19,828 nt of DNA, taken from assembly GCA_000434535.1 (NCBI GenBank), contig FR878661.1, positions 3,815-23,642 of the forward strand, written 5' to 3'. Under the pieces are notes generated by a model. It was not told the DNA's origin. It made no database searches and worked only from the letters and a program-made list of their open reading frames with translations. Below, piece by piece: positions 1-6,695 of this stretch. The stretch comes from Collinsella sp. CAG:166 (GTDB taxonomy: Bacteria > Actinomycetota > Coriobacteriia > Coriobacteriales > Coriobacteriaceae). Made by a program: the position numbers and the translations under genes. Each line of letters opens with the position of its first letter. The first letter of the stretch is position 1.

Positions 1-21
1 CGTTCGGTAGAACGGCGGAAC
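1..21. repeat. Partial hairpin repeat / likely terminator at window edge
   Basis: CGTTC-GGTA-GAACG is visible as a stem with a 4-base loop, and the right arm continues as GCGGAAC. The matching outer left arm would lie before base 1, so the full stem (12 bp or more) is inferred. The 22 bases at 6-27, loop plus right arm plus TAATTA, recur exactly at 2948-2969. In both places the repeat abuts and includes the TAA stop of a minus-strand gene. It is either a terminator-like dispersed repeat or a small palindromic element. Confidence 0.6.
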
Positions 22-24
22 TAA

Positions 25-546
25 TTACTTCACGTACACCACGTTGTCGCGGCGCGGCTTTGCCTCGGGTAGCGTGTCCTCGGCGTAGCCCAGAATGCAG
101 TTACCGACGCCGCGCAGGCTGCCGTCGGCGGGCAGGCCCCAGCTGGCCAGCAGCTCCAGGCCCTCGGGCGAGTCAAAGACCTCATGCGCGCGATGAATCC
201 AGCACGAATCGACACCCAGTGCATAGGCGGCGTTGAGCAGGTTGCCCATGGCGAGCGAGCCGTCTTCCAGATGTGTGGGCACGCTGCGGTCAACCAGCAC
301 CACCACAACGGTCTTGGCGCCATAGAAGGGGTCGCTGTTGCTGCCCATGACTTGCGCGTTGAGCTGCGAGAGACGCTCGACGGTCGCGGGGTCGGTGACG
401 GCGACAAACGTCACCGGCTGGCGGCCCATGCCGCTCGGTGCATATTGGCCGGCTTCGATAATACGTGCAAGCTTTTCGGCCTCGACGGGACGATCGCTGT
501 AGTTGCGGCAGCTGCGGCGGTGAATGAGTGCTTCGATAGTCTCCAT
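25..546 (-). CDS. Nitroreductase family protein (FMN-dependent)
   Basis: This 173-residue protein belongs to the nitroreductase family, flavoenzymes that reduce nitro compounds, quinones or related substrates with NAD(P)H in the cytoplasm. Visible family features are the N-terminal RRSCRNY segment (about residues 9-15, FMN phosphate contact in relatives), YAPSGMGRQP (about 34-43) and a C-terminal GYAEDTLPEAKPR segment that fits the usual 'GYP..P..KPR' ending. The reading frame extends 32 codons upstream, but I chose the ATG at 546 because AAGGAG sits about six bases before it and the family normally begins with such a METIEAL-like helix. The natural substrate cannot be told from sequence. The stop codon lies inside the hairpin repeat at the window edge. 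The next gene is divergent. Confidence 0.85.
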   Translation of the reverse strand: METIEALIHRRSCRNYSDRPVEAEKLARIIEAGQYAPSGMGRQPVTFVAVTDPATVERLSQLNAQVMGSNSDPFYGAKTVVVVLVDRSVPTHLEDGSLAMGNLLNAAYALGVDSCWIHRAHEVFDSPEGLELLASWGLPADGSLRGVGNCILGYAEDTLPEAKPRRDNVVYVK

Positions 547-840
547 GGTGTCTCCTTGCGGTGGCGTTGCAGATGCCCCGTTCATACCCGTCGGGCTCAA
601 ACGATAGACGGTCAATTGCCCGGCCAAAAGGATAGATTCCAATTGGGAAAGTAGGTTTGCATAAAAGTACCTTCAGAATGTGACAAACAAATGGGATGGT
701 TAAACGTTTTATCCCGTCTACCCTGCGGTTTTTTACCACTTGCCTAAATGACGAACGCATAACCTCTGATAAAGGTTTTACTAAAGGAGTACCAACGTTT
801 ATCAATGCGCCGTGGTGGCGCCGGGCCAGGAGGTAACATC
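547..840. other. Divergent intergenic region, nitroreductase / small protein
   Basis: This is 294 bases without a convincing gene between two divergent starts. It is AT-richer than the flanks. It contains the dyad AACCT-N7-AGGTT at 761-777 and a weaker GGGAT...ATCCC dyad near 693-715. Promoters for both genes must lie here, but no hexamer pair with good spacing could be picked with confidence. Confidence 0.4.
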
Positions 841-1131
841 ATGTTCCAGGCTGGAGATGTCGTCGAGACCGATTTCGAAGGATTTCTGAAGCTGCTGCGT
901 TCCAAGACGCGCGCTTTCGTGTCGATCAACGATCACGAGTACTACATCACGCACACCGATGGCTATTGGCGTGTTCAGGATTGCGAGGCCCTCAACGACA
1001 AGGGCCACTTTACTGACTGTTCTGAGTTGGTCAACACGGTCTGCGAGGTCGTCGAGCTGCCGTGGATTGCCGGCAAGAGCCTGCATGACAGCTTCTCGGG
1101 CGCTACGGTCTATGAGGCCGTCGCCGCTTAA
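841..1131 (+). CDS. Small acidic protein of unknown function
   Basis: I do not recognise this 96-residue protein. The start is the ATG at 841, preceded by AGGAGGT with a seven-base spacer. An ATG at 805 in the same frame lacks a comparable site and would add a Gly/Arg-rich stretch unlike the rest. The product is soluble and acidic, with no signal peptide or membrane segment. Its middle is aromatic (HEYYITHTDGYWRV), followed by a Cys-containing part (three Cys between residues about 39 and 67). It is followed by a strong terminator at 1160-1194, so it is a monocistronic unit. It reads as a real gene from its ribosome binding site, codon use and terminator. No function is proposed. Confidence 0.7.
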   Translation: MFQAGDVVETDFEGFLKLLRSKTRAFVSINDHEYYITHTDGYWRVQDCEALNDKGHFTDCSELVNTVCEVVELPWIAGKSLHDSFSGATVYEAVAA

Positions 1132-1159
1132 CAGGCAATAAAACCCGATTTTCACGTGA

Positions 1160-1194
1160 CCGCTGGCGCCGCCCCCGCGCCGGCGGTCTTTTTC
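1160..1194 (+). terminator. Intrinsic terminator after the small protein gene
   Basis: Arms CCGCTGGCGC (1160-1169) and GCGCCGGCGG (1177-1186) pair over ten positions, one of them a G-U wobble, around a 7-base loop. TCTTTTTC follows. It ends the transcription unit of the gene at 841-1131. Confidence 0.85.
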
Positions 1195-1236
1195 TGCCGA
1201 TAGGCCATAAAAATGCACGCATTTGCGGAGAGCCTG

Positions 1237-1298
1237 TTGACGATAGTCAAAACTCGGACTAATCTAGAGACACATAATTGGTCAAAAATCGGACAATT
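1237..1298 (+). promoter_or_regulatory. Promoter with two repeated operator-like sites before marR
   Basis: TTGACG (1237-1242) is a good -35; 17 bases later TAATCT (1260-1265) is a weak -10. A 14-base motif GTCAAAACTCGGAC lies at 1246-1259, in the spacer, and recurs with one change (GTCAAAAATCGGAC) at 1281-1294, exactly 35 bases downstream. Each copy has GTC...GAC symmetry; the first extends to TAGTC-N8-GACTA and the second has flanking AATTG...CAATT. The placement between -35 and -10 and just downstream of -10 suits repression, plausibly by the MarR protein encoded next. Confidence 0.6.
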
Positions 1299-1312
1299 GA
1301 ATGGTGGGATAG

Positions 1313-1813
1313 ATGAATAGTGCGGTTACGCTGGTCGACTTCGATCGGTTGCTCAATGGACTCGACCATATCTATTCGGAGTTCTCGCGCGCCTGCGGCC
1401 TTTCGGACTGCGCCTACTGGATGCTCGTCGACACGAGTGCAGCGGGCGGAAGCGTTGCCGTGAGTCGGCTGACGAGTGAATGGTTCTACAGCAAACAGAC
1501 CATCAATTCGGCGATTAAAACGCTTAGGGCGCGAGGGCTTGCGACGTTGGAGTTTGCCGAGGGCAGTCGTAAAAACAAGGTTGTACGACTGACCGAAGAA
1601 GGCGTGCGGTTTGCCAAGCGCTACGCGTTGCCGGCGCAAAAAGCCGAGCAACAGGCATTCGAGGCGCTCGAGCCGTGGGAACAGTGCGAGATCATGCGCT
1701 TGGTCGGTAAGTTCTCCCATGTTCTTAACGAAGAGTGCGAGGCATTTAAACGGCAAGTGGCCGCCGAGAACGAGACTGACGATAAGGGCGAGGGGGACGC
1801 ATGCGACTCTTAA
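1313..1813 (+). CDS. MarR family transcriptional regulator
   Basis: This 166-residue protein has the MarR winged-helix layout. An N-terminal helix (about 8-28) likely dimerises. A helix-turn-helix spans about 48-76, with recognition-helix text SKQTINSAIKTLRARGL, and a wing follows around 80-97 (FAEGSRKNKVVRLTEEG). MarR proteins bind short palindromes as dimers and usually repress their own operon. The start is the ATG at 1313; an ATG at 1301 runs into a stop at once. The gene overlaps the ABC transporter start by 13 bases, a sign of translational coupling. The MarR-ABC exporter order is a common arrangement in Gram-positives, where the regulator controls a drug or metabolite exporter. The ligand is not inferable. 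The C-terminal tail is acidic and probably disordered. Confidence 0.85.
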   Translation: MNSAVTLVDFDRLLNGLDHIYSEFSRACGLSDCAYWMLVDTSAAGGSVAVSRLTSEWFYSKQTINSAIKTLRARGLATLEFAEGSRKNKVVRLTEEGVRFAKRYALPAQKAEQQAFEALEPWEQCEIMRLVGKFSHVLNEECEAFKRQVAAENETDDKGEGDACDS

Positions 1814-2952
1814 TGAGGTTTATGAGGCCGTACCGCGGTCTGATTGCGGTGACGCTGTTTGCGGTGCTGATAGATAACGTCGGTACGCTGTTGGTTCCCA
1901 CGATGCTGGCGAACATGGTCAACACCGGTATTACCACGGGTGATGTCGACTATATATTACGCAACGGCCTGTACATGCTTATCGCGACCGGCATGGCCAG
2001 CGGCGGCACGGTGCTGGGCTGCTATCTTTCGGCGCGCCTGGCCGCCAACGTGGCCTGCGATATCCGCAATGCCGTGTACGACAAGTCGCTCGAGCTGTCC
2101 GCCAGCGACTTTGAGCGCTTTGGCACGGGTTCGATGATCACGCGCTCGCTCAACGACATCAACGTGATTCAGCAAGCTGTCCTTCAGACGATTCAGCTGG
2201 TGCTGCCGGTGCCGTTCTTGGCCGTGGCAGGCATCATTTTTGCTTGGTTCATCGATCCCGCCATGGGTACGCTGCTGGGCGTGGTGGTTGCGATCGTGCT
2301 GGTGGCGGCGGTCTTTACCGTTGCCAACGCCGCGCCGATCTTTATGCGCCTGCAGAGCTTTATCGACCGCATGAACGTGGTGCTGCGCGAGAACATCGTG
2401 GGCGTGCGCGTCATCCGCGCATTTAACAAGGAGCGCCACGAGGAGCAGCGCCTGGACGAGGTGTTTAGCGATTACGCGGCCAATGCCATCAAGGTCAACC
2501 ACCTGTTTGTGGGTCTCGACAGCTCCAGCTTCTTTTTGATGAATATCGCCGAGGTGGCGGTGCTGTGGGTGGGCGGCAACCGCGTGGGCGTCCACGCCAT
2601 GCAAATCGGTAGCATCTCGGCCGTGCTGGAGTACGCGATCCTGATCCTGTTCTTTGTGATGACGGCGCAGATGGTGATTCTGACGCTCCCACGCGCCGCC
2701 GCATGCCTGAACCGTGCGCAGCAGGTGTTGGAGATTGAGCCGAGCATCGTGGACGGCAAGCGCACGCTGGACACGTGCGCGGCGGAGTCTGTTGACGGTG
2801 CCGACGCGGTGGCCGTGTTCGACCACATGTCGTTCCGTTTTGACGATGCCGACGAGGATACCCTGTGCGACCTGAGCTTTGCCTGTCGCCGTAGCCAGAC
2901 CACGGCGATTGTAGGCTCGACGGGTTCGGGCAAGTCGACGGTGGCCAGGTAG
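1801..2952 (+). pseudogene. Truncated ABC exporter (membrane domain plus start of ATPase domain)
   Basis: The 383 residues visible correspond to the front of a type I ABC half-exporter of the multidrug/lipid class, normally about 570-600 residues. About six membrane helices lie in residues 1-310 (for example 14-40, 55-75, 135-185, 240-295). The ATPase domain begins near 335 and Walker A (GSTGSGKST) lies at 372-380. The frame ends three residues later: the TAG stop at 2950-2952 is supplied by the hairpin-repeat sequence GGTAGAACGG, not by native transporter sequence. The Q-loop, signature motif, Walker B and switch His are all missing, so the product cannot hydrolyse ATP normally. The second half-transporter gene often found after such a gene is also absent. 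It overlaps marR and has GAGGGGG before its ATG. A real deletion or inversion and an assembly chimera are both possible. Confidence 0.85.
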
Positions 2953-2969
2953 AACGGCGGAACTAATTA
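2948..2969. repeat. Half copy of the hairpin repeat at the ABC/aminotransferase junction
   Basis: These 22 bases match 6-27 exactly: loop GGTA, right arm GAACGGCGGAAC, then TAATTA. The left arm that would pair with it is absent and replaced by ABC transporter coding sequence (GTGGCCA). The breakpoint is therefore at the hairpin loop. TTA at 2967-2969 is the reverse complement of the aminotransferase stop, and TAG at 2950-2952 ends the transporter frame. Confidence 0.85.
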
Positions 2970-4487
2970 GCTTTGGCGGTAATGATCGAAGAAGTCGGCG
3001 AGGTCTTCGAGCGACTCTTTGAGCACTTCCATGCGCGGCAGGTACACGATGCGGAAGTGGTCGGGCTCGCCCCAGTTAAAGCCGCCGCCGCGCGTGATGA
3101 GGATCTTCTTCTCGTGCAGCAGATCGAGGGCAAACTGCTCGTCATCGGTGATGTTGAACTTCTTAACATCCATCTTGGGGAAGATATAGAACGCCGCGCG
3201 CGGCTTGACCACCGAGATGCCATCGATCTTGCTGAGTGCCTCATACACAAAGTTGCGCTGCTCGTAGACACGACCGCCGGGACGGATGTAGTCGTTAACC
3301 GACTGATGGCCGCCGAGTGCCGTCTGAACAATCGACTGAGCCGGCACGTTGGAGCACAGGCGCATGTTAGAGAGCATGTTGACGCCCATGATGAAGTCGC
3401 TCATGCAGCGCTGGTTGCCCGAAAGCACCATCCAGCCAATGCGATAGCCCGCGATCATATGCGACTTCGACAGGCCGCTAAACGTAATGCAGGGCAGGTC
3501 GGGGGCGAGCGAGGCAATGGAGACGTGCTCGTAGCCGTCCATGCACAGGCGGTCGTAGATCTCGTCGGCAAAAATCATGAGCTGGTGCCTGCGCGCGACC
3601 TCAACAATGCCCTCGAGCACCTCGCGCGGATAGACAGAGCCCGTGGGATTATTGGGGTTGATGATGACGAGGGCCTTGGTCGCGCTCGTGATCTTGGACT
3701 CCATATCCTCCAGGTCGGGATACCAATCCGCCTGTTCATCGCACAGATAGTGCACGGGATGACCGCCGGCAAGGGTTGCGCACGCCGTCCAGAGCGGATA
3801 GTCGGGGCTGGGGATCAGAATCTCGTCGCCATTGTCGAGCAGCGCGTTCATCGAAAGCTGAATGAGTTCGGACACGCCGTTGCCCGTGTAGATGTGTTCC
3901 ATCTGAACATTGGGCAGGCCCTTGATCTGCGAGTACTGCATGATTGCCTTGCGCGCAGAGAACAGGCCGCGCGAGTTGGAATAGCCTTCGCAGTCGGGCA
4001 GCTGCTGGCGCATGTCCTTAATGATCTCATCGGGCGTGCGGAAACCAAAGGGCGCCGGATTGCCGATATTGAGCTTGAGGATGCGCTCGCCCTCGTCCTC
4101 CATGCGGGCGGCCTCGTCGACGACGGGGCCGCGCACGTCATACAGGACGTTCTCGAGTTTGGTGGATTTAGAAAAAGTACGCATGGTGGTGCTCCTTGGA
4201 ATTTGAGCTGAGGGATGGGATTCGGGCTTGGAAACGTTGCGGGGCGATGATGCCTCGCCTTGATCGGCGTCACCGGCGAGCAGCCAGGAAACATCGACCT
4301 CCAAAATACGGGCGAGCAGCTCTGCCACATCGCGTCGCGGGATCGTCTTGCCGCTCACATATTGGCTCATCTGACTCTTGCCGAGTTTTTTGCCGAGCAT
4401 CTCCGATGCGCGGATCACGTCCGACTGGCGAACGTCGCGATCGGACATAGCCTGTCGCAGGCGATCGCTAAACGTCTCTTGGGCCAC
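2967..4487 (-). CDS. alaA: XRE helix-turn-helix domain fused to AlaA-type alanine aminotransferase
   Basis: This 506-residue protein has two parts. Residues about 4-80 form an XRE/Cro-type DNA-binding domain (DRLRQAMSDRDVRQSD, then a KSQMSQYVSGK recognition region). A linker of some 20 residues follows. From residue 102 it is a complete class I PLP aminotransferase closely resembling E. coli AlaA (405 residues), which makes alanine from pyruvate and glutamate. Visible AlaA features are LNIGNPAPFGF, NPNNPTG (277-283), the FADEIY aspartate (308), the PLP lysine in SGLSKSHMIAGYRIGW (K341), and HFRIVYLPR near the end. I chose the GTG at 4487 because AAGGAGG lies five bases before it; an in-frame ATG at 4526 has no such site. 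The upstream region carries four TTCAATTT-type half-sites, plausible targets of its own DNA-binding domain. Its stop lies in the hairpin repeat. Confidence 0.85.
   Translation of the reverse strand: MAQETFSDRLRQAMSDRDVRQSDVIRASEMLGKKLGKSQMSQYVSGKTIPRRDVAELLARILEVDVSWLLAGDADQGEASSPRNVSKPESHPSAQIPRSTTMRTFSKSTKLENVLYDVRGPVVDEAARMEDEGERILKLNIGNPAPFGFRTPDEIIKDMRQQLPDCEGYSNSRGLFSARKAIMQYSQIKGLPNVQMEHIYTGNGVSELIQLSMNALLDNGDEILIPSPDYPLWTACATLAGGHPVHYLCDEQADWYPDLEDMESKITSATKALVIINPNNPTGSVYPREVLEGIVEVARRHQLMIFADEIYDRLCMDGYEHVSIASLAPDLPCITFSGLSKSHMIAGYRIGWMVLSGNQRCMSDFIMGVNMLSNMRLCSNVPAQSIVQTALGGHQSVNDYIRPGGRVYEQRNFVYEALSKIDGISVVKPRAAFYIFPKMDVKKFNITDDEQFALDLLHEKKILITRGGGFNWGEPDHFRIVYLPRMEVLKESLEDLADFFDHYRQS
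4182..4199 (-). promoter_or_regulatory. Internal ribosome binding site and ATG inside the fusion gene
   Basis: On the minus strand AAGGAGCACCACC precedes ATG (4184-4182), a near-ideal site. Starting there gives a 405-residue aminotransferase without the DNA-binding domain, the same length as E. coli AlaA. Two products from one gene are therefore possible. It could also be a leftover of a former separate gene. Confidence 0.5.
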
Positions 4488-4508
4488 AGGAACCTCCTTG
4501 CTGGCAAA

Positions 4509-4590
4509 GTTCAATTTATAGAACACGAATTGAACCAGAGTTCAATTTAGGCAGCAGTATAACGCGGCACCTCATTCGAAAGTTCAATTT
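4509..4590 (-). promoter_or_regulatory. Cluster of four TTCAATTT half-sites upstream of the XRE-aminotransferase
   Basis: GTTCAATTT occurs at 4509-4517, 4540-4548 and 4582-4590, and inverted as AATTGAAC at 4528-4535. The first and the inverted copy form GTTCAATT-N11-AATTGAAC, a perfect dyad. The direct copies are 31 and 42 bases apart, close to three and four helical turns. Read on the minus strand each direct copy gives TTGAAC, which can serve as a -35; TATAAA (4514-4519) and TATACT lie at looser spacings of 19 and 20. This is a likely operator array with embedded promoter. Confidence 0.6.
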
Positions 4591-4649
4591 CATAAGAAAA
4601 CGTACCGAACCCCGAGGATTGTCCCAAAGTGGACAACAGGTACGCGCCT

Positions 4650-5507
4650 TTAGAGATATTCAAGGAGACGAGCCGCCGCAAGCGAAACGTCAGCCGTGCG
4701 ATATATCGCATTGATCTGCCGATGAGGATGTCCCTCGAGTGGGCGCACGGCAACATCGAACTGACAGCGACGCAAGATGAGCGCAGGAAGAATGCTCACA
4801 CCCAGGCCGTCCTCGACCATAGCCATAATCGCATAGTCATCCCAGGTCGACAGTTTTGAGCGCACTGCCAGCCCCGCCCGACGGAAGAGCGGCGTAATCT
4901 CGTCATCGGTGCCGCGTTCCAGCAGAATAAACTGCTCGTTGGCCAAATCGGCAAGAGAGACGACCTCCGCCGCGGCAAGCGAGGAGTCCGCTGGCACCAC
5001 GGCCATCAGCTCGTCTTGCACCAACGGCCGCGACGCCATGCCGGCGCCGCGTGGTTCGCGCGGAATAAAGCCCAGGTCGCAGCGGCCTTCCGCCACCCAT
5101 TGCTCAATCTCGGAGTAATCACCCATCAGCAGCTCGTAATCGACGTCCGGGTGATCGGCGCGAAAGTGCGCAATCACCGGCGGCAGCACGTGGGTCGCCA
5201 CACTCGAAAACGTACCGATGCAGATTTTGCCGCGCATGAGCCCACGCATCTCATCCACCCGTCGCTGCAAGCGAGTGAATTCCTCACAGAGCGCCTCGAT
5301 CGCCGGCATAACTTGCCGCCCGTCGGCAGAAAGCACTACGCCCTCGCGGCTTCTATCGAGAACTTTAAAGCCCCAGTCGGCCTCAAGATCGGCCACCATA
5401 CGGCTCACGCCCGACTGCGAATAGCTCAGCCGCTCGGCGGCGCGCGTAAAACTGCCGGCGCGCACGGTCTCGAGCAGCACCTGCATCTTTTGAACATTCG
5501 TTTCCAC
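4650..5507 (-). CDS. LysR family transcriptional regulator
   Basis: This 285-residue protein has an N-terminal LysR helix-turn-helix (about residues 8-65, with SFTRAAERLSYSQSGVSRMV) followed by a periplasmic-binding-protein-like effector domain (about 90-285) starting RGKICIGTFSSVATHVLPPV. Length and layout are standard. I chose the GTG at 5507 since TGGAGGG lies five bases upstream; the frame reaches an ATG at 5528 without a ribosome site. It is divergent from the EamA-type transporter gene at 5626, and the shared spacer holds a LysR-type box, so control of that transporter is the natural guess. LysR proteins usually act as tetramers, activating the neighbour and repressing themselves. The ligand is unknown. 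Confidence 0.9.
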   Translation of the reverse strand: METNVQKMQVLLETVRAGSFTRAAERLSYSQSGVSRMVADLEADWGFKVLDRSREGVVLSADGRQVMPAIEALCEEFTRLQRRVDEMRGLMRGKICIGTFSSVATHVLPPVIAHFRADHPDVDYELLMGDYSEIEQWVAEGRCDLGFIPREPRGAGMASRPLVQDELMAVVPADSSLAAAEVVSLADLANEQFILLERGTDDEITPLFRRAGLAVRSKLSTWDDYAIMAMVEDGLGVSILPALILRRCQFDVAVRPLEGHPHRQINAIYRTADVSLAAARLLEYL

Positions 5508-5520
5508 GGCAACCCTCCAC

Positions 5521-5596
5521 CTATGCATGAGCTTTTGTCATGTTATCTATGCATTATATTCACTTTTCTTCTATAGCCCGTTCACCCATAGTGAAC
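5521..5596. promoter_or_regulatory. Shared LysR-type control region
   Basis: GTTCACCCATAGTGAAC (5580-5596) is a perfect dyad with six-base arms and contains T-N11-A (5582-5594), the usual LysR box form. CTATGCAT occurs twice, at 5521-5528 and 5547-5554, 26 bases apart. The region separates the LysR gene (minus) from the EamA gene (plus, start 5626) and is AT-rich. Confidence 0.6.
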
Positions 5597-5625
5597 ATGC
5601 TCGGATATAGAGGGGATATCAGTGC

Positions 5626-6537
5626 ATGAACAACGGACTGTTTACGTACTTAGCAGCATTGCTATTGTTTGGCTCCAACGGCATCATCGCCGCTGCCATC
5701 GCGCTGCCGAGCTCGGATATCGTGCTACTACGCACGTTTTTGGGCGCACTCTCGCTTGTCACCATTCTCGCCATCACCCAACGCCATAAGTTGCAGGCGC
5801 CATCTCGCCCCCGCGAAGCCGCAGCCCTCCTCCTCTCGGGAGCCGCGCTGGGCGCCAGCTGGATTTTTCTGTTCCGCGCCTACCAGACGATCGGCGTCGG
5901 CGTATCCTCGCTGCTGTACTACTGCGGCCCCATCATCGTTATGGCGCTCTCCCCACTCATCTTTGGCGAAAAACTGACCGGCGGCAAAATCGCCGGCTTT
6001 ATCGCCGTCGCCTGCGGCGCTTTTCTCATTGCAGCGCAAGGTCTAGGCGGCAACATGCCCATTGCGGGTATCGCCTGCGGCATCGCCTCGGCATTTTGCT
6101 ATGCGCTGATGGTCATCGCTAGCAAGGGTGCACCACACATCGAAGGCCTCGAGAACTCCGCGCTCCAGGTGAGCGCCGCCTTTGTGACCGCGCTGGTCCT
6201 CACGCTCATCACGCAGGGCGCTCCCTCATTCCTGTCCGCCGGCGTCGCCGCCAGTATTGATTGGCGCGCCGTCGTCATGCTCGGCGTCGTCAACACCGGC
6301 ATCGGTTGCCTGCTCTACTTTAGTGCCGTCGCCAAGCTGCCCGTCCAGACCGTCGCGGTCGTCGGCTACCTCGAGCCGCTTTCGGCCGTCGTGTTCTCGG
6401 CCGTCCTTTTGGGCGAAGCCATAACACCGGTCCGCCTGATGGGCGCCGCGCTTATCATCGGCGGCGCGATTTTTTGCGAACTCGCCGGCAAACGCACAAA
6501 CGCCAAGGCTGGCATAGCCCAGACAGCACATGCTTAA
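5626..6537 (+). CDS. EamA/DMT family transporter
   Basis: This 303-residue membrane protein has about ten hydrophobic helices in two repeated halves (roughly 5-130 and 148-288), the layout of the drug/metabolite transporter superfamily (EamA domain twice). Such proteins export amino acids, metabolites or drugs across the cytoplasmic membrane by secondary transport. Family-like segments are the N-terminal LFGSNGIIAA, the RTFLGALS loop, YYCGPIIVMALSPLIFGEKL at the end of half one, and VGYLEPLSAVVFSAVLLGEA at the end of half two, both the usual P-E-K/A ending. The ATG at 5626 is preceded by AGGGG at a somewhat long distance. The divergent LysR gene probably regulates it. The substrate is not predictable. 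A palindromic terminator follows at 6572-6595. Confidence 0.9.
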   Translation: MNNGLFTYLAALLLFGSNGIIAAAIALPSSDIVLLRTFLGALSLVTILAITQRHKLQAPSRPREAAALLLSGAALGASWIFLFRAYQTIGVGVSSLLYYCGPIIVMALSPLIFGEKLTGGKIAGFIAVACGAFLIAAQGLGGNMPIAGIACGIASAFCYALMVIASKGAPHIEGLENSALQVSAAFVTALVLTLITQGAPSFLSAGVAASIDWRAVVMLGVVNTGIGCLLYFSAVAKLPVQTVAVVGYLEPLSAVVFSAVLLGEAITPVRLMGAALIIGGAIFCELAGKRTNAKAGIAQTAHA

Positions 6538-6571
6538 AAGCCCCTGTTTTGAAATGCTACCTACGTACATA

Positions 6572-6595
6572 AATAATCCCCAGCTGGGGATTATT
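6572..6595. terminator. Perfect 24-base palindrome after the EamA gene
   Basis: AATAATCCCCAG at 6572-6583 is followed directly by its exact reverse complement (6584-6595). It can fold into a GC-cored hairpin with four or so central bases as loop, ending in ATTATTGTC. The weak U-tract makes it an imperfect terminator, and it could equally be a protein-binding site. Confidence 0.5.
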
Positions 6596-6652
6596 GTCTA
6601 AAATAACCTGATGTGCCAAACTGCTCTTGTATGTATAAAGACGGCATAAAGA

Positions 6653-6673
6653 TTATCTGTCCTAGACAGATAA
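6653..6673. promoter_or_regulatory. Perfect inverted repeat in the kup leader
   Basis: TTATCTGTC (6653-6661), CTA, then GACAGATAA (6665-6673) give nine-base perfect arms. It lies 23 bases before the kup GTG start. TATAAA (6634-6639) and TAAAGA just upstream are possible -10 elements. An operator or an RNA hairpin in the leader is plausible. No c-di-AMP riboswitch of ydaO type fits in the short leader. Confidence 0.45.
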
Positions 6674-6695
6674 CCGGATGTCTAAGGGAGTCCAC

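Noticed and set aside
1801..2952. A naturally complete short transporter
   Set aside because: Loss of every ATPase motif after Walker A and a stop supplied by the hairpin repeat show truncation rather than a short family.
2973..4211. A 412-codon plus-strand frame opposite the aminotransferase
   Set aside because: The minus strand carries a full, motif-complete aminotransferase. The plus frame has no recognisable features.
4509..4590. The TTCAATTT repeats as a CRISPR array
   Set aside because: Units are nine bases long, one is inverted, and the spacing fits operator phasing rather than uniform spacers.
4619..4636. TTGTCC-N6-GGACAA dyad after the LysR gene as a terminator
   Set aside because: Only six paired bases with no U-tract on the minus strand; it may be chance or a weak binding site.
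6538..6695. c-di-AMP (ydaO-type) riboswitch before kup
   Set aside because: The leader is too short and lacks the conserved aptamer segments; only simple dyads were seen.
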